Part shown: piece by piece, positions 40,103 to 51,930 of the stretch
Layout of the letters: every line of letters starts with the position of its first letter
Numbering within the stretch: the first letter of the stretch is position 1
NCBI GenBank assembly: GCA_037953745.1
Contig: JBAKBP010013067.1
Location: 1-64,000 of the forward strand
Direction of reading: 5' to 3'
DNA from: Lithodes maja
Taxonomy: Eukaryota; Arthropoda; Malacostraca; Decapoda; Lithodidae
Length of the DNA: 64,000 nt
Notes under the pieces: generated by a model
Database searches by the model: none
What the model saw: only the letters and a program-made list of their open reading frames with translations
Told to the model about the DNA's origin: nothing
Translations under genes and position numbers: made by a program

Positions 40103-41942
40103 TGTTACGACCGGGCACTCGGGTACACTAGGGCTCTTACACAGGACTCGAGTATGGCTCGCTGCCACAACGGAAACACACGATCCCAACCCCAGAGTAC
40201 TGCCAGCCGAACAAAAAACGCCACTACCCTCCAGAGTTCTATCTGCTATAACGGGGTATACAAGAACTCGGTACTAGCGTTTCACACAACAGACTAATAA
40301 CAAGACGGGAGTTATCTAGTCTGGTCAACAATCAAACAAAGAAGAAAGTACTACAACACTAAAGAATAGTGTTGGCCGAAGCCGAAGTAATCCACCCTTG
40401 AACTAAGAACTTAAGAAGTCCTCCACCCTCTACTTCGGATCGGCACTATTACGTTACGTTAAACAATAGTCCTCGAGCATCAAGCAAGGAATCTTCTGAT
40501 AAGTTAGATGCTTCTCGAATACTCATAAGAAGTAAGTATCGGATTTTGAACAGCAATTTAATGAATAACTCACTGGTAATTAAAGGCTTTAAATTGACAT
40601 AAGAAGAATTATAAGAATAAGCAATAGGATATGGCAAACATTAAGAAGAAGTACTCCGACAATGCACTGGCAATAGCCTACTAAGATTGTGCTCGTGGGC
40701 CACTAATCTCTGAAGTAGCTAAGCGTGCCACACATGAAATCAATAGTGCTTAAACAATAATATACATAAGGAGAAGCTTCAATACTATACTGTATCTGCT
40801 GGTCGAGCAAAGTCTAGCTGGGATATCTAAGGTTAAGAGACAATGGCTGAGCAAGCGGCTCGTAGCCTAGCGAGGTCCTTAAGACTGTGCGGCCAAATTA
40901 CGGTAATTGACGGGATGCTCTCTTGAGAGATCCAGATCACTAGTATCTGGTTCTCTCCTGGCGATCCTCTCAAAGTCAAGCAAATGAGATAGCACAGTGT
41001 TGGGTGGCACAGGCAAAAGCCCTCACTCGCAACACAGTGCTAAACTCCCACGGTACACAATCAAAAAGACCCCCTAGGCTTCCCACGTCTCCGTTGCAAT
41101 TGTGCTGGTTCAACCAACCTAGCACTCATAGGAAATCACAACTCGAGGAACCCCATCCCAGTCTAGCATTACCTAAACCAGCAGAAAACAGGAACATGAA
41201 TAATAGTACACAGGGAAATGCATATACGAGTGCAACAAACATCAATCAATCCTATTCTAGTTAACCCTTCCAAAAATAGGCTATCTAACAGGCACTTATC
41301 TCGTGAGAACTCAAGCGATAATACTTTGGCTGACTAAATCTGCACCAAAGGGGTCATTGAGGTTATAAAGGGTCGAGAAGGGGAGAAGATAGGCTGTTCA
41401 GAGAGTAGAGAAAGTTCACATCAGTCGGAAGAATATGGATAGTTGCAAGGGATATGAGAAGTCGCTTTGCCTGATGAGTTCTGAAGAATTGTGGCGAGGA
41501 CCTCTCTTTTTATACTCGGCCCTGTAGCGAGCATATCGCCAACACTAAGGACCGCCCACTGGCAATCATGACGTCATATTCTCTCTCAATCTGGGATCGA
41601 CAAAGAACTTCCCACGCGCTGAAAGGGAGGAAGGGAGGAGGGAATTAGGCCTACCGGCCCGCGTGGCGCACTCACTGACCCCCCGCCACGTAATATCTCT
41701 CCTCTCATCATTACATACAAGTCCCACACACAATACTTATATCTAATGATATAAAATAGAACTCGTTGACTTAGAAGAAAACAAAATACATAATGATAAT
41801 ACTTATAGTACAACGGTTCACATAAACTGAGTTAGGAAACTCTACACAGACTACAGCCAAAGTTCCTGCCCTGACGATCCTAGCGAGAGTGGGGCCTGAC
41901 TGGGCGTTCTGTACAGCATGCTCATACTCGACATGCGTCACA
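40103..41942 (-). repeat. 5' LTR of element B
   Basis: 1840 bp, TG..CA. It carries the TATA box at 41505-41519 and matches 33720-35559. Confidence 0.95.
41505..41519 (-). promoter_or_regulatory. TATA box of the element B 5' LTR
   Basis: Minus strand CCGAGTATAAAAAG about 1.4 kb from the internal end of the LTR. If it sets the start site, R-U5 would be unusually long. Confidence 0.45.
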
Positions 41943-42126
41943 ATATATAATATAATTCGTGTTATGTATTTATCTATGTTATGCCCCCTTCCCTTCCCTC
42001 CCCCCCCCCCCCCCGATTATACCTCCCTCCCCTCCCCTCCCCCCCTCCCCTCCCCCCCCCCATTATACCTGCCTCCCCCCTCCCCTCCCCTCCCTCCCCT
42101 CCCTCCCCCTCCCCTTCCCCCTCCCC

Positions 42127-42166
<40 letters not shown>

Positions 42167-42176
42167 TGTATATATA

Positions 42177-42212
<36 letters not shown>

Positions 42213-42450
42213 GGTGGGGGAGGGTTATTTTTTGTTTTTATTTTATTTTTCTAATTGTAGATTGATATAATATATATATATATATATATAATATAATTCG
42301 TGTTTATGTATTTATCGATGTTATGCCCTTCCCCTCCCTCCCCCCCCATTATACCTCCCTCCCCTCCCCCCTCCCCCTCCCCCTCCCCCTCCCCCCCCCA
42401 TTATACCTCCCTCCCCCTCCCCTCCTCCCCCTCCCCTCCTCCCCCTCCCC

Positions 42451-42511
<61 letters not shown>

Positions 42512-42660
42512 GCCGTATTCATATATATATATAATATAATTTGTGTTTATGTATTTGTCTATGTTATGCCCCCTCCCCCTCCCCTCCCCTCCCCCCCTCC
42601 CCTCCCTCCCCCTCCCCCTTCCTCCCCCCCCATTATACCTCCCTCCCCCCTCCCCCCTGA
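41943..42660. repeat. Three-copy higher-order repeat of C-rich, AT and T tracts
   Basis: Each copy starts ATATAATATAATTCGTGTT (41943, 42290, 42533, with small variants) and runs through GTATTTATC.ATGTTATGCCC, a CCCCTCC tract with CATTATACC spacers, then (AT)n. Open frames here are artefacts of the repeats. Confidence 0.9.
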
Positions 42661-43872
42661 ATTTATTACCTGAAGATTACCTGGCTTTCTTATTTTGTTT
42701 TTTCAGTGTCAACCCAGGAGCCATTTCCCTTCTCGTTGGAAAGGGTGTATATTGTGGCAAAGATATACAACTGTATAAACATTCTCATATATTTTCATAA
42801 CAATAACAATGCATGGAAACAATTGCGCATAGCTCACGAACGAATTACTCTATATTATTTTTGTTTTCACCATTGGAAAGAGCACAATTTTCTGATTCCG
42901 GTGATATATACAGTTATATACGTATCCGACCAAATAACGCAACCACGAGGTGGGGAACAGCTCGGAACCCGACTAGCATCGCCGGAACAGAGACGGGTGA
43001 AGCGTAAATATTCGCATTTTGGCTCTTCATTTCAAATATTCATAGCGCAAAAAGTATTTGTCCTAGGAACTTCTAGTTTGTTTTATACTCATCAGCATTA
43101 TTTGCCGTATTCATACAGCCTAAATTTAAAACCATACACTTCGTAGCAACGAAATAAATTGAAAATGTTTTAACCATATAAATCAAAATCAGATTTTTTT
43201 TCTTTTTCGGTCACTGCTTGAGAACTATTGAAGATAAACAATTTCTGTTTTCAGATTTGGAAAGAGGAGAAAAAATACTATTATTTGAGCAAAAAAAATA
43301 TATGGTCATCACTCACAATTTAGAGCTAGGACGGTGTGAAGACAATTGCATGGGAAATAATTGTATTCCAGACTCATTTACACTTTCATATTTCGATTTA
43401 TTTAAAAAAAAATTATTTTATCATGTACTATAAATATTCCTCTTTCCATTGATATATGATACATCACAATAAACAGCATTCTGGTGGATGGAAATCGCGA
43501 AAAATGTAAGGCTTCGACAACACTCATGAGCCAAATTCAAGACCCAAAATACTTGTCAAGCGCCTCCTTGGACTTATTGGAACATAATACGTCGGAGGGA
43601 GTTAAATACTATCGGTATGATAGATATAGTAATATAGGAGAAACATTGGTAAATAATTGAATTTCTAGATATGACAGAGGGGAAAAAAACGTCACAGATG
43701 TAATATATATAATGCAACAATAGAAAATAAACACTTTTTATTGGAAGAAATTTGACGGTGACTCTAGCAGCGCCGGACAGCTTGGGTAGGTGTGTGTGAC
43801 ACGTCGGAGATGCTGTCAAGTAATTGTGGTGAGTACCACATGGTTCCGGTCCCTGAACCACGCCGCCATCAT
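42661..43872. other. Unassigned sequence with one possible MITE end
   Basis: No supported gene. GTCGGAGGGAGTTAA near 43590-43604 resembles the right end of the TTAA/TATGACGC family at 31165, but I could not find a left end. Confidence 0.4.
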
Positions 43873-44084
43873 GGTGAAGCGTGGGTGATTTTTGTGGCGT
43901 CTGTACACTCGTAAAACAACACGACAAACCAGCTAGGTCGGTTCTGTAGCCAACAATAGTTTACACTAATATATAGACAAATATCGGAATCACCACTATC
44001 GCTCACAGTGAAGCGTGGGTGATTACTATGGCGTCTGTACACTCGTAAGCAACACAACAAGCCGGCTAGGTCGGTCCTGTAGCC
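43873..44084. repeat. Two direct copies of a ~77-bp unit
   Basis: GTGAAGCGTGGGTGATT .. TGGCGTCTGTACACTCGTAA .. CTAGGTCGGT occurs at 43873-43954 and 44008-44084. Confidence 0.85.
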
Positions 44085-44207
44085 TGTAGTAGAGTTGGAG
44101 GTGTACGATTGAGGAGTTAGCTGACTACGATGTTTTCCGAGGTGATCTGATCGTTCCTGCTGTTCTCCAAGTATCCTGGCTACACTGACACATCAAGAAA
44201 ACACCCC

Positions 44208-45180
44208 CTATATCGTCACTAATTCATAGCATAGAAGATGCCTGACCATATTCAAAGATGCTGTGAACGACCATATAGAAACTCTCTCCAAATCAAGTGA
44301 CGTCCCGAGGTTCAGACAAAGAAAACAAAAAACATACTCTGGGAGGAATCCATTTTCATCTCTCTTGGAGCTTGGTGCTGATCTCTTCTGCTGTATCAGT
44401 GGACTCTCGGTCGGGTGTGGTGGGAGAGTTGGGGTGTTATCAGATATCGGTGGTTCGAGAGCAGTTTCTTCCACCTCTTCCTGTGTCTCATCTACTTCTC
44501 TGTCAGGGAAGGAACGAGGGATGGGGCTTTCTTTTGGGTCAGATATTAGTGGTTCGGAGGCAGATTTTTCTTCCATCACTTCCTGAGTTTCATCTAAATC
44601 CCCATCAGGGAATGTAGGACAGCTGTAGCTTTCTTCATGTATTGTCGGCTTGGTGGGCTCTTCAGGTTGTGATGTGGAGTCTTCCATGTTATTTCGGTGT
44701 AGCAGTTTGGGCAGGTTGAGGCATTTTTTCTGGTGCTCCTGAGAATTTATAGGTGGCACCGGCAGTGGCACTGTGCAGTAATTGGCCGATTGCACCCAGG
44801 TGACTTGGTAAAACCAGTTTTCTGTTAACCACTCCTCTCCTGCCTGTCTGTTTGTCACTGCACTAATTTCCCCATAATACTAACCAGACAAACCATTTTC
44901 ATGTGAGATTTTACCGTCAGTGAAATTCTGGTTGTTGAAATATTGTGAGTTAAGATAGTTGGTGCAATATGCAGGTTGCAAGTGAGCGGTGGCGGGTTTT
45001 GACCAGTCAGCGCGTTGCACGGTTGCATCAGTGGGCTCTCTCACTTTTAGTCTTGCCACACCAAATACAGCCTCCTTATTGGCTGTGCCTGAGTATACCC
45101 CTGTTGGTGTACTTTCTTCTGATTTTGCTGCCACAATTATTAGAAGATCAATTAGAAGATCAATGCTTAATTCAACAGTT
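44208..45180 (-). pseudogene. Unidentified ORF with one in-frame TAG
   Basis: Two minus-strand frames (45134-44880 and 44858-44208) are in the same phase and are separated by one TAG (44880-44882) plus seven sense codons. The open phase extends upstream to about 45180. The first part contains SEESTPTGVYSGTANKEAVF. The second has NWFYQVTWVQSANYC, then Pro/Glu/Ser-rich repeats (FPDGDLDETQEV and FPDREVDETQEE). The internal repeat and steady composition suggest real coding history. I do not recognise the family; it could be a decayed gene or part of an unknown element. Confidence 0.45.
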
Positions 45181-45782
45181 ATTTAATGCGCTAACACAAC
45201 CAACTGTCCGTAGCGGACAAAGTACGGAAACGCGTCTCTACATATCAACAATTAGCCCTCTGCGAGAAATGTCCTCATGTCAGCATAAAACAATTTGCAA
45301 AGGAGTAATCAACTTATTCTAATATAAAATTCACTACATTCACCGTGAACCCTAGGCTGTGCAGGATTCGGTAACGAGAATTTAATCACTGCGGGGGTTC
45401 AGCGATAAGTTTTTCCAAGCAGGGTCGGACTTAACATGGTTAGGGGGCATAGCCTATAGGCAAACTGTCTCCACAGAATCGCCTATCCGGTGTAGACCTA
45501 TCCACGTGGGGGATATACAAAATGCACTATCGACTCTATTCCTGGGGATAGTTATAATTACGTAAATCACAGATTATGACGAATATCACTCAGTCCCAGT
45601 GTCCAACTTCAAATCATACAAATAACATATTCAACATATACTGTATAACCCTATCAATTAGTTATTACAACATCGAATACTAACACACTCGGGGATCACT
45701 CTAACTCGAACACTCCGGAAATCAATAATAATGCAACTAGTATTACCTGGTCAGCGTCCTGACGTTACCATTGCACATAGAG
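45181..45782. other. Unassigned sequence
   Basis: No gene or repeat recognised. Confidence 0.35.
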
Positions 45783-46013
45783 CACAATAACCTTCAATTA
45801 TGTTACCTTCTTAATTCACCCAAAGCTTCACTCACACTGGGTAATTAATCACCATACGTAGGACGGAACACAGAATACACACCATCTGTTACTCACAATA
45901 ACCCTCTAATTATGTTACTCATCTAAACTGCCCAAAGCTTTACTCACAATGGGTAATTAATCTCCGTATGTGGGACAAAACACAGAATACACTCAATCTG
46001 TTACCCACAATAC
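45783..46013. repeat. Two tandem copies of a ~111-bp unit
   Basis: Units start CACAATAACC and share CACCCAAAGCTT/TGCCCAAAGCTT, GGGTAATTAATC and ACACAGAATACAC. Confidence 0.88.
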
Positions 46014-46355
46014 CTTCACTCGGTATAATGGCGTTCTACTCTCGTTCTCATTTTCAACATGAAGGAACCCAACTCAGAGTTAATACTAGACCTAGTTATG
46101 CCGTTTGCTGCTGGAGACACAGGTTACTCGGCAACGCGTAGATACTGAAATTGGACTAAAGGTACATAATATATGAAAAGTAATACGATGCGTGTCTCTC
46201 GGAGAGGTGACGCCTCTGCCCGAATACAGTGGTGGCGCAAGTCATGGGGGCGCGTGCCAAGTAGATTAACGGGGATAGGCCTTCCTCTATGGCCAGGGTG
46301 AAAGTGAAAGTACAACTCTAGTCTCGCCTGCCCAGGGCATAGGTACCGGTATGCG
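46014..46355. other. Unassigned sequence
   Basis: No gene or repeat recognised. Confidence 0.35.
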
Positions 46356-46359
46356 TTAA

Positions 46360-46781
46360 CCCTTGTCTAGCGGGGTGTTTTGGGCTATTTTGGGCATATT
46401 CAGGCCCTCCTGAATGATCAATCAAGTATCTGCATGAAAAGAAATGTATTCAGCAAAAAACTAGGCGCTAAAAGCTTCAAAATGAGACCAGAACGAGCTA
46501 CGTAGCACTTGTGGTTCTCATGCAGTGGTGCCACCAACATGGGAGTTTAGCGTATAGCGGCATATTTTTTCCCACTACGCTCACTACTGGTAACACTGCC
46601 GGCCTCTCTAGAACAGAGGGAGCGTGAGTCAGTGGGTGGCGGTAAGCCCTGGGTGTCGGACGTGTGGCCTGCTGCGCTCCCGGCCATTTGCACATGATTT
46701 TAACCCTTTAAAAACCTTAATAATGCTCCTAACTTGCTGCAAATTGGTGCACGACTTAAGTAAAGCGCCGCTCTTTAAGGG
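46360..46781. mobile_element. TTAA-flanked MITE, 422 bp
   Basis: TTAA at 46356-46359 and 46782-46785. Ends CCCTTGTCTAGCGGGGTG and GCCGCTCTTTAAGGG form an imperfect inverted repeat (CCCTT..AGCGG). TTAA plus CCCTT ends suggest a piggyBac-like family. Related copies are at 48624 and 25358. Confidence 0.8.
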
Positions 46782-47010
46782 TTAAGGGAGTTACTCAAAG
46801 AATTGTCCGTACAAGGAGGAGAGCAGAGTAACGTCTACAATACCATTGAAGGTGTTACAGGAAATGGTTTGTAGGGTTAGTATTATTCTTGGTTCTCCTT
46901 AGGTTCACTAGGTTCGTCGTCCTTTTGTCCTCTCGACCAGCGATGTCCCCTCAACACTCTGGTGGCGACGTGTCCTCGTCCTTGTCGTCAGCGGGCACTA
47001 CTTAACTGGG

Positions 47011-47013
<3 letters not shown>

Positions 47014-47070
<57 letters not shown>
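47014..47070. repeat. (AAT)n microsatellite
   Basis: About 19 units adjoining CTTTATTCAG. It is probably the 3' tail of the minus-strand LINE fragment to its right. Confidence 0.9.
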
Positions 47071-47690
47071 CTTTATTCAGTTAGCATTTTACAATGTTGG
47101 TACCACATAATATGTTACAAATATGACATGTACCAGCTTTGCATAATTCCAAATAAGGATAGCCCAATAAGGCCGTTAGGCGTATTTCCATTGGGGTCCT
47201 TGTGTGATTAGGTTAGCTGGGGAAAAAGGAGAGTATAAAAAAAAAAAAAAAAGATACTTTAGAGAAAGTATGTTTAGGGGGTTATATTAAGATACCTTAC
47301 ATTCTATAGTTGGACTGGTCAAAATATTTCAGTAATCATTTTAGTTTGTTATGCCTACCTCTTATGTCGTATTTAGTAGTAGACATTTGTTTGGTGCTCC
47401 CTTCTCACAGCTGTCCGGTTCAGGTGCTCCTTCAAGCTACGTCTGAAGGAATACAGTGTTCTCTTTTCACGGACTGACTGGGGTAGGTTGTTCCAGTCTT
47501 TGATGGCAGTGAAGAAGAATGTTTGCTTACCCTGTCCTTGGATTCTCGGGACCGTAAAATTATACATCCTATTCCTTGTATTGTGTCCAATTCTCTCATT
47601 TGCTTTAACAAAATTACTCTTTAAATACTCTGGAGCCCTATCATCAAATAACTTGAAGGCATTTATCCTGTTTATTATTCCTAGGGGGTA
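47071..47690 (-). pseudogene. LINE 3' fragment (CR1/L2-like RT C-terminus)
   Basis: Encodes RINAFKLFDDRAPEYLK .. MYNFTVPRIQGQGKQTFFF .. AIKDWNNLPQSVREKRTLYS then HQTNVYY and stop. Only the RT C-terminus and 3' UTR are left; the 5' end stops near 47690. Confidence 0.75.
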
Positions 47691-47922
47691 GAGGAGAAAC
47701 GGATATAAATTAAATAATTAAACCTGGAAAGATGAATTATATTGGCCTAGGCTATACAAATGATACGGGTGGGCGTTTGACTTACTTGCAAACATGTATG
47801 AGTAGGTTATTTGTGGTAGTCCCAGTAATATCTATGAAGTATTTTTTTTTTTTTTTTTTTTTTTTAAAGAGACAATGAACGGAGGAAGGAAAAACACAGA
47901 TAAAACAAAAAGGTCCATGTGC

Positions 47923-48619
47923 CTAAAGGCATCCTCTATTCATAAAATGTTTGTAACAACTGGATTTAAACTTTTGTCGATTGTAAGTTTGTGGAAAGCA
48001 ACTCGAAGGAAGTGAATTCCAAAGAGTAGTAGTTCTAGGGATAAATGAATTTTGATAAGCAGAAGTTCTGCATTGTGGAGGAGAAAGTGTAAATTCATGG
48101 GCGCTCTCAGCTGCCATAGTTCTACAGGGAAAGATGTGGAGAGGCGGCACAATTGAAGCAAGTACCTCGAAACAATTGCTGTGAAAATATCTGTAGAATA
48201 ATGCAAGGGATGCAACGTTTCTTCGTATGGATAATGTAGGAAGGTCCTGTGTGATTACAGAGTTATTGATTAATCTAATAGCTTTATTTTGAATTTTGTC
48301 CAACTGCCTCAATGCAACCACTCCACTTCCACTCCACAGAGGTGAACAGTAATCCATCTGAGAACGCACATGACTTTTATATATTACGGCCAACTGCTCG
48401 TCAGTGAAGAATTCTCGAACTCTGTACAGGAGTCCCAGTTTTTTAGAGGCATTCTTAGGAATGCTTCTAACATAATGTGTCCAGCTCAAGTTAGTAGTTA
48501 ATGTTACACCGAGAATGTCAATACTAGGGGAAGTGGGAATATTTACATCATTAAAAAATATATGGGAGTCAGTGAGATTCTGTCGGTTAGAAACTTGAAT
48601 GTACTTGGTTTTCTGTGCA
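47923..48619 (-). pseudogene. RT thumb and C-terminus of the Jockey-type LINE
   Basis: Open from the MITE edge (NAQKTKYIQVSN) through LGVTL and HYVRSIPKNASKKLG to FMNRGCL and stop. The frame is in register with the RT core on the other side of the MITE once that is removed. Confidence 0.85.
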
Positions 48620-48623
48620 TTAA

Positions 48624-49103
48624 CACCTTACGAGCGGCCTATGCGGTTTATTTATATGTACCGCCCAGCGGGGTGTTTTTAGCCAAAATAGGGCTGTTTA
48701 CGTGATCATTTTCATGCCTAAATAAGACCCAGAACGTAAAACAAGTATCTATCCCTGAAAGGGCATAAACAGAGCTTTCGAATGACACCATAACGATCCT
48801 TTTATGATGGCTAGTTTTCTTGCAAAAACCGTGCAACGCGAGTGCAAAAAGCATGTAATTAGGCAATTTCCCCATACAATTCCGTATATAGCGAGTGAGA
48901 GAGGGAGGAAGGAGGTGGGATTCGTGTCAGTAGGTTCGCCGCGGTGGTCTGGAGCAGTCATACGCTCGCTACTCTCCTGCCACCACTTGTCTCTCTCTCT
49001 CAGCCACATTACGTTCTGAAATTGCCACACGATATATGTCGAGCACCGCCACATAGTCCAGCTTTATTTAACTCGACTTATGTTGCGCCCCGACATTTAA
49101 GGG
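48624..49103. mobile_element. TTAA-flanked MITE inside the Jockey-type RT
   Basis: TTAA at 48620-48623 and 49104-49107. Ends CACCTTACGAGCGGCC and CCGACATTTAAGGG. It shares AGCGGGGTGTTTT near its left end with the element at 46360. It separates EWGQKNLVSF from NAQKTKYIQ of the LINE. Confidence 0.82.
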
Positions 49104-49107
49104 TTAA

Positions 49108-50430
49108 AGGAAACTAGATTCTTTTGTCCCCATTCATTAATTCTAGAAAGGTCCTGGTTCAGAGAAATTGCAGTGTTTATTTTTGAATTTATAAGATCGA
49201 GTTGGGTGAAAGAATTGGTAAATGTGAAGCAACTGTGGAGTGTTGTGTCATCTGCGTAGGAATGTATTGGATTATGAGTGGTAGATATGAGATCATTGAT
49301 ATGAATGAGGAACAGAGTTGGGGCCAAAACTGATCCCTGGGGAACACCAGCATTTATTGAGTGAAATTGAGAATAAAGGCCATCTACCATTACACATATT
49401 TTTCTGTTATGAAGATAAGAAGAAATTAGTGGAACTAATGATGCTAGGCCGTAGTGTGACATCTTCGACAATAAGGATTGATGCCAGACTCTATCAAATG
49501 CCTTTGATATATCCAGTGCTATTGTATGTGTTTCACCATGTTGGTCTGTAGCTTGGTTGATTTGATGCGTAAGAAGGCAAAGAATCTCTGCAGTTGATCG
49601 ACATCGTCTAAAACCATATTGCCTATCACTGATTAATTTATTATTCTCAAGATGCTTAATTATGTGATTATTTAATATAATTTCAAAGACTTTACCAAGA
49701 GTGGAAGTTATAGCTATTGGTCTGTAGTTTGATGGATCTGAAGAGGCATCTTTTTTAGGAACTGGATGGATGTTTGCTTCTTTCCAGGGTACTGGGAAGC
49801 ATGAGGTATGAGTACACAGACGGAAAATTGATGCCAATACAGGAGCGAGCACCAAGGAGCAATTCTTAAGTACTATTGGAGGAATTTCAGCTGGACCAGG
49901 AGCCTTATCTACTGAGAGATTCTGCAAAATAGTTTTGACATGTCTGGTGTGGATCTTAAGTGAGGGAATTTCAGGCGAATTAAAATTAAGTACAGGGACA
50001 TCTTCATTTATTTCATCTAAGGTTGAGTTGGTGGAGAAAATATCCGCAAGAAGGTTAGCTTTACCTCGTGGGTCACTTACAGGATTGCCAGTCGGAGATT
50101 TTAATGGTGGAATGGATGAAGCAGTAGTGAAGTTGGATTTGAATGAGTTAAGAGTATACCAAAATATTTTGTTATCATTTGGATTATTTAGAAGTTTATT
50201 TGTCTGCTTGTGGAGAAAGTTTTATTTAGTTAGGTTTAATACAGTTTTAGCATGATTTCTGATGTTTCTAAAGTAATTAAAGGCTTCATGTGTTTTTGAT
50301 ATTGTGTATGCATTGTAGGCTATTGATTTTTGTTCAGTTACTCTAGCACAATTATGGTCAAACCATTTAGGTGAATTAGATCTTTTACTGTACTTTTGAT
50401 GAAGAATAAAAGTTTCCATTCCAATTTGTT
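49108..50430 (-). pseudogene. RT core of the Jockey-type LINE
   Basis: The frame 49927-49097 holds KAPGPAEIPP, NYRPIAITSTLGKVFE, ALDISKAFDRVWH (motif A), AGVPQGSVLAPTLF (motif B) and HSYADDTTLHS (motif C). The fingers region to its right (to about 50430) is broken by stops. Confidence 0.88.
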
Positions 50431-50450
50431 TACAAAATCTTGTATGTGGC

Positions 50451-51402
50451 TCAAGGTGGTGTGTGCATCATTAGAAAAGAAAGAGTCCAGGGAATATCAA
50501 TAAAGAAACCTTGAAGACCCTCCCAGTCTGCCCTATTGTAATGCCATTTAGTCACCAAAACAGGTTCAGAGTGGGAAGGTGTGGTAGGTGATAGACAGGT
50601 GGCCTGTATCAGACAGTGATCAGAAGATCCAAGCGGGGACCTCACTGTAACATCATAATTTTCTGAATTGGTTGTTAAAAATAAGTCCAGTAGGTGGGAA
50701 TTATGATTAGGATTATCTGGTACACGGGTGGGTTGGTTGACTAGTTAAGTGAGATTAAATGAGTCTGCAAATAGCTCACATTCAAGACCAGCATCATCAG
50801 TCCTGGCTGAATGAGTGAGCCATTCAACATTATGGACATTAAAATCACCCAACACAGTGATTTCAGAAGAAGCATTTAAGTTGAGGACACTGAGTTGTGA
50901 GGACAGAGAATCAAAAAGACTTTGCTCTGGAGGAATATTTGGGGAACGGTAGATGCAACATATGTATTTAAATTTACCAGCTGAAATTAATTTGTATATA
51001 GAATAATCAAAATAGGGACAATTGAAACTAGTAACCTCCTCCAGGGCAATTTCAGATTTTGCGAAGCAACATACACCTCCTTTAGGTCTGAAATTTTGGA
51101 GCTGTTGATAACCTGGAAAATTAAATCTAGACGTGTCAGATGTGGATGTTACTTGCGTCTCTGTCAAAAAAAGGAGAGTAGGGGTCTGCTTGAAGAAATT
51201 GATGTACAGAATTGATGTTAGAGTGAAGTCCCCTTATATTGCTAAAGAAAAAGCTGCACCGACGAGCAGCTTTGGGACGTTGCAATGCTCTTGACACAGT
51301 CTCATGATGACGACCGGGAGGGCCCTGTGTCAATGACCCAACCCTGCCGTGGGTGGATATCCGAGGGACCACCAGGTTTGCTCTTAACAATTGTAATGCC
51401 AT
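50451..51402 (-). pseudogene. Endonuclease of the Jockey-type LINE
   Basis: FFFSNIRGLHSN starts the domain. A frameshift near 51165 leads to LTETQVTS, GGVCCFAKS, CCIYRSPN and EITVLGDFNVH. A TAA interrupts after FNLT (near 50750). The frame then resumes to the terminal SSDHCLIQ motif (near 50625). All core motifs are present, but the gene is broken. Confidence 0.82.
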
Positions 51403-51790
51403 ATTTATTTGGTAAAGGTGTATGGTGTTACATGTATGATATGTAGTGGGAAGAGTAGTGTTTTATGGATAGAGGATAGCGATGTAGGGCAATATCGTGA
51501 AGTTTGATGTGTATGACTTTTGTTATATAAAGAGGGTTTTCCTGATGCCCCTGATGTGTGAGGCAGAAAGATATGTATCCAGCTACCAAGGCCTGGGAGA
51601 GAAATGGAATTTAGGCTATTCCCTGAGTCTCCCGAAACCTTGGCGGTAGTACTTCCCTGGGCGGGGCTGCCTACCCCTACTACCTACAAGTATTACCTTC
51701 TAGTATTAAAGGAACTTAGCTGTGATGCAAAGAGTATCGATTAGGTGATGGACATGTCGGGAGGCAAATATCAGGGAAGTTTTGTTGTTA
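51403..51790. other. Junction region between two LINEs
   Basis: Probably 5' UTR of the left LINE and 3' UTR of the right one. I cannot place the boundary. Confidence 0.35.
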
Positions 51791-51930
51791 TGTGGCAGCA
51801 GCTGGCGGTCTGTCTTGGCGGGGTGAAGTCTGTGTGAAATGTGTCTGAGATTCCCTTTTATCGTGACAATATAAATTATATTTAAGGGTTCTATATTGTC
51901 CCCCGTGATTAAATAATAAGGGAAAACAAA

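Larger units (their letters stand above)
33720..41942 (-). mobile_element. Element B: complete, young, non-autonomous Gmr1-like Gypsy element
   Basis: 8223 bp with two 1840-bp LTRs (33720-35559 and 40103-41942) that differ at one base that I could find (33928 T versus 40311 C, approximate). A 4-bp ATAT flank is present on both sides, but the target is AT-rich so this is weak. The element has a primer-binding site, a purine tract and one long frame. Integrase is deleted and RT/RNase H are reduced to fragments. It must have moved recently with enzymes supplied by a relative. Confidence 0.92.
47842..51402 (-). mobile_element. Jockey-type LINE with poly(A), near full ORF2, decayed
   Basis: The poly(A) tail (T24 on plus, 47842-47865) is at the left. 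Moving right: RT C-terminus, a MITE (48624-49103), RT core and endonuclease, up to a Met at 51402. I could not identify an ORF1. The C-terminus (SIRRNVASLALFYRYF, LWNSLPSSCFP) is closely related to the fragments at 19212 and 21799. Confidence 0.85.

Noticed and set aside
41889..42673. Several Pro/Tyr/Ile-rich frames
   Set aside because: They are translations of CCCCT and AT microsatellites.
42706..43146. 146-codon frame after the C-rich repeats
   Set aside because: No domain, poor composition for coding, and no neighbouring coding evidence.
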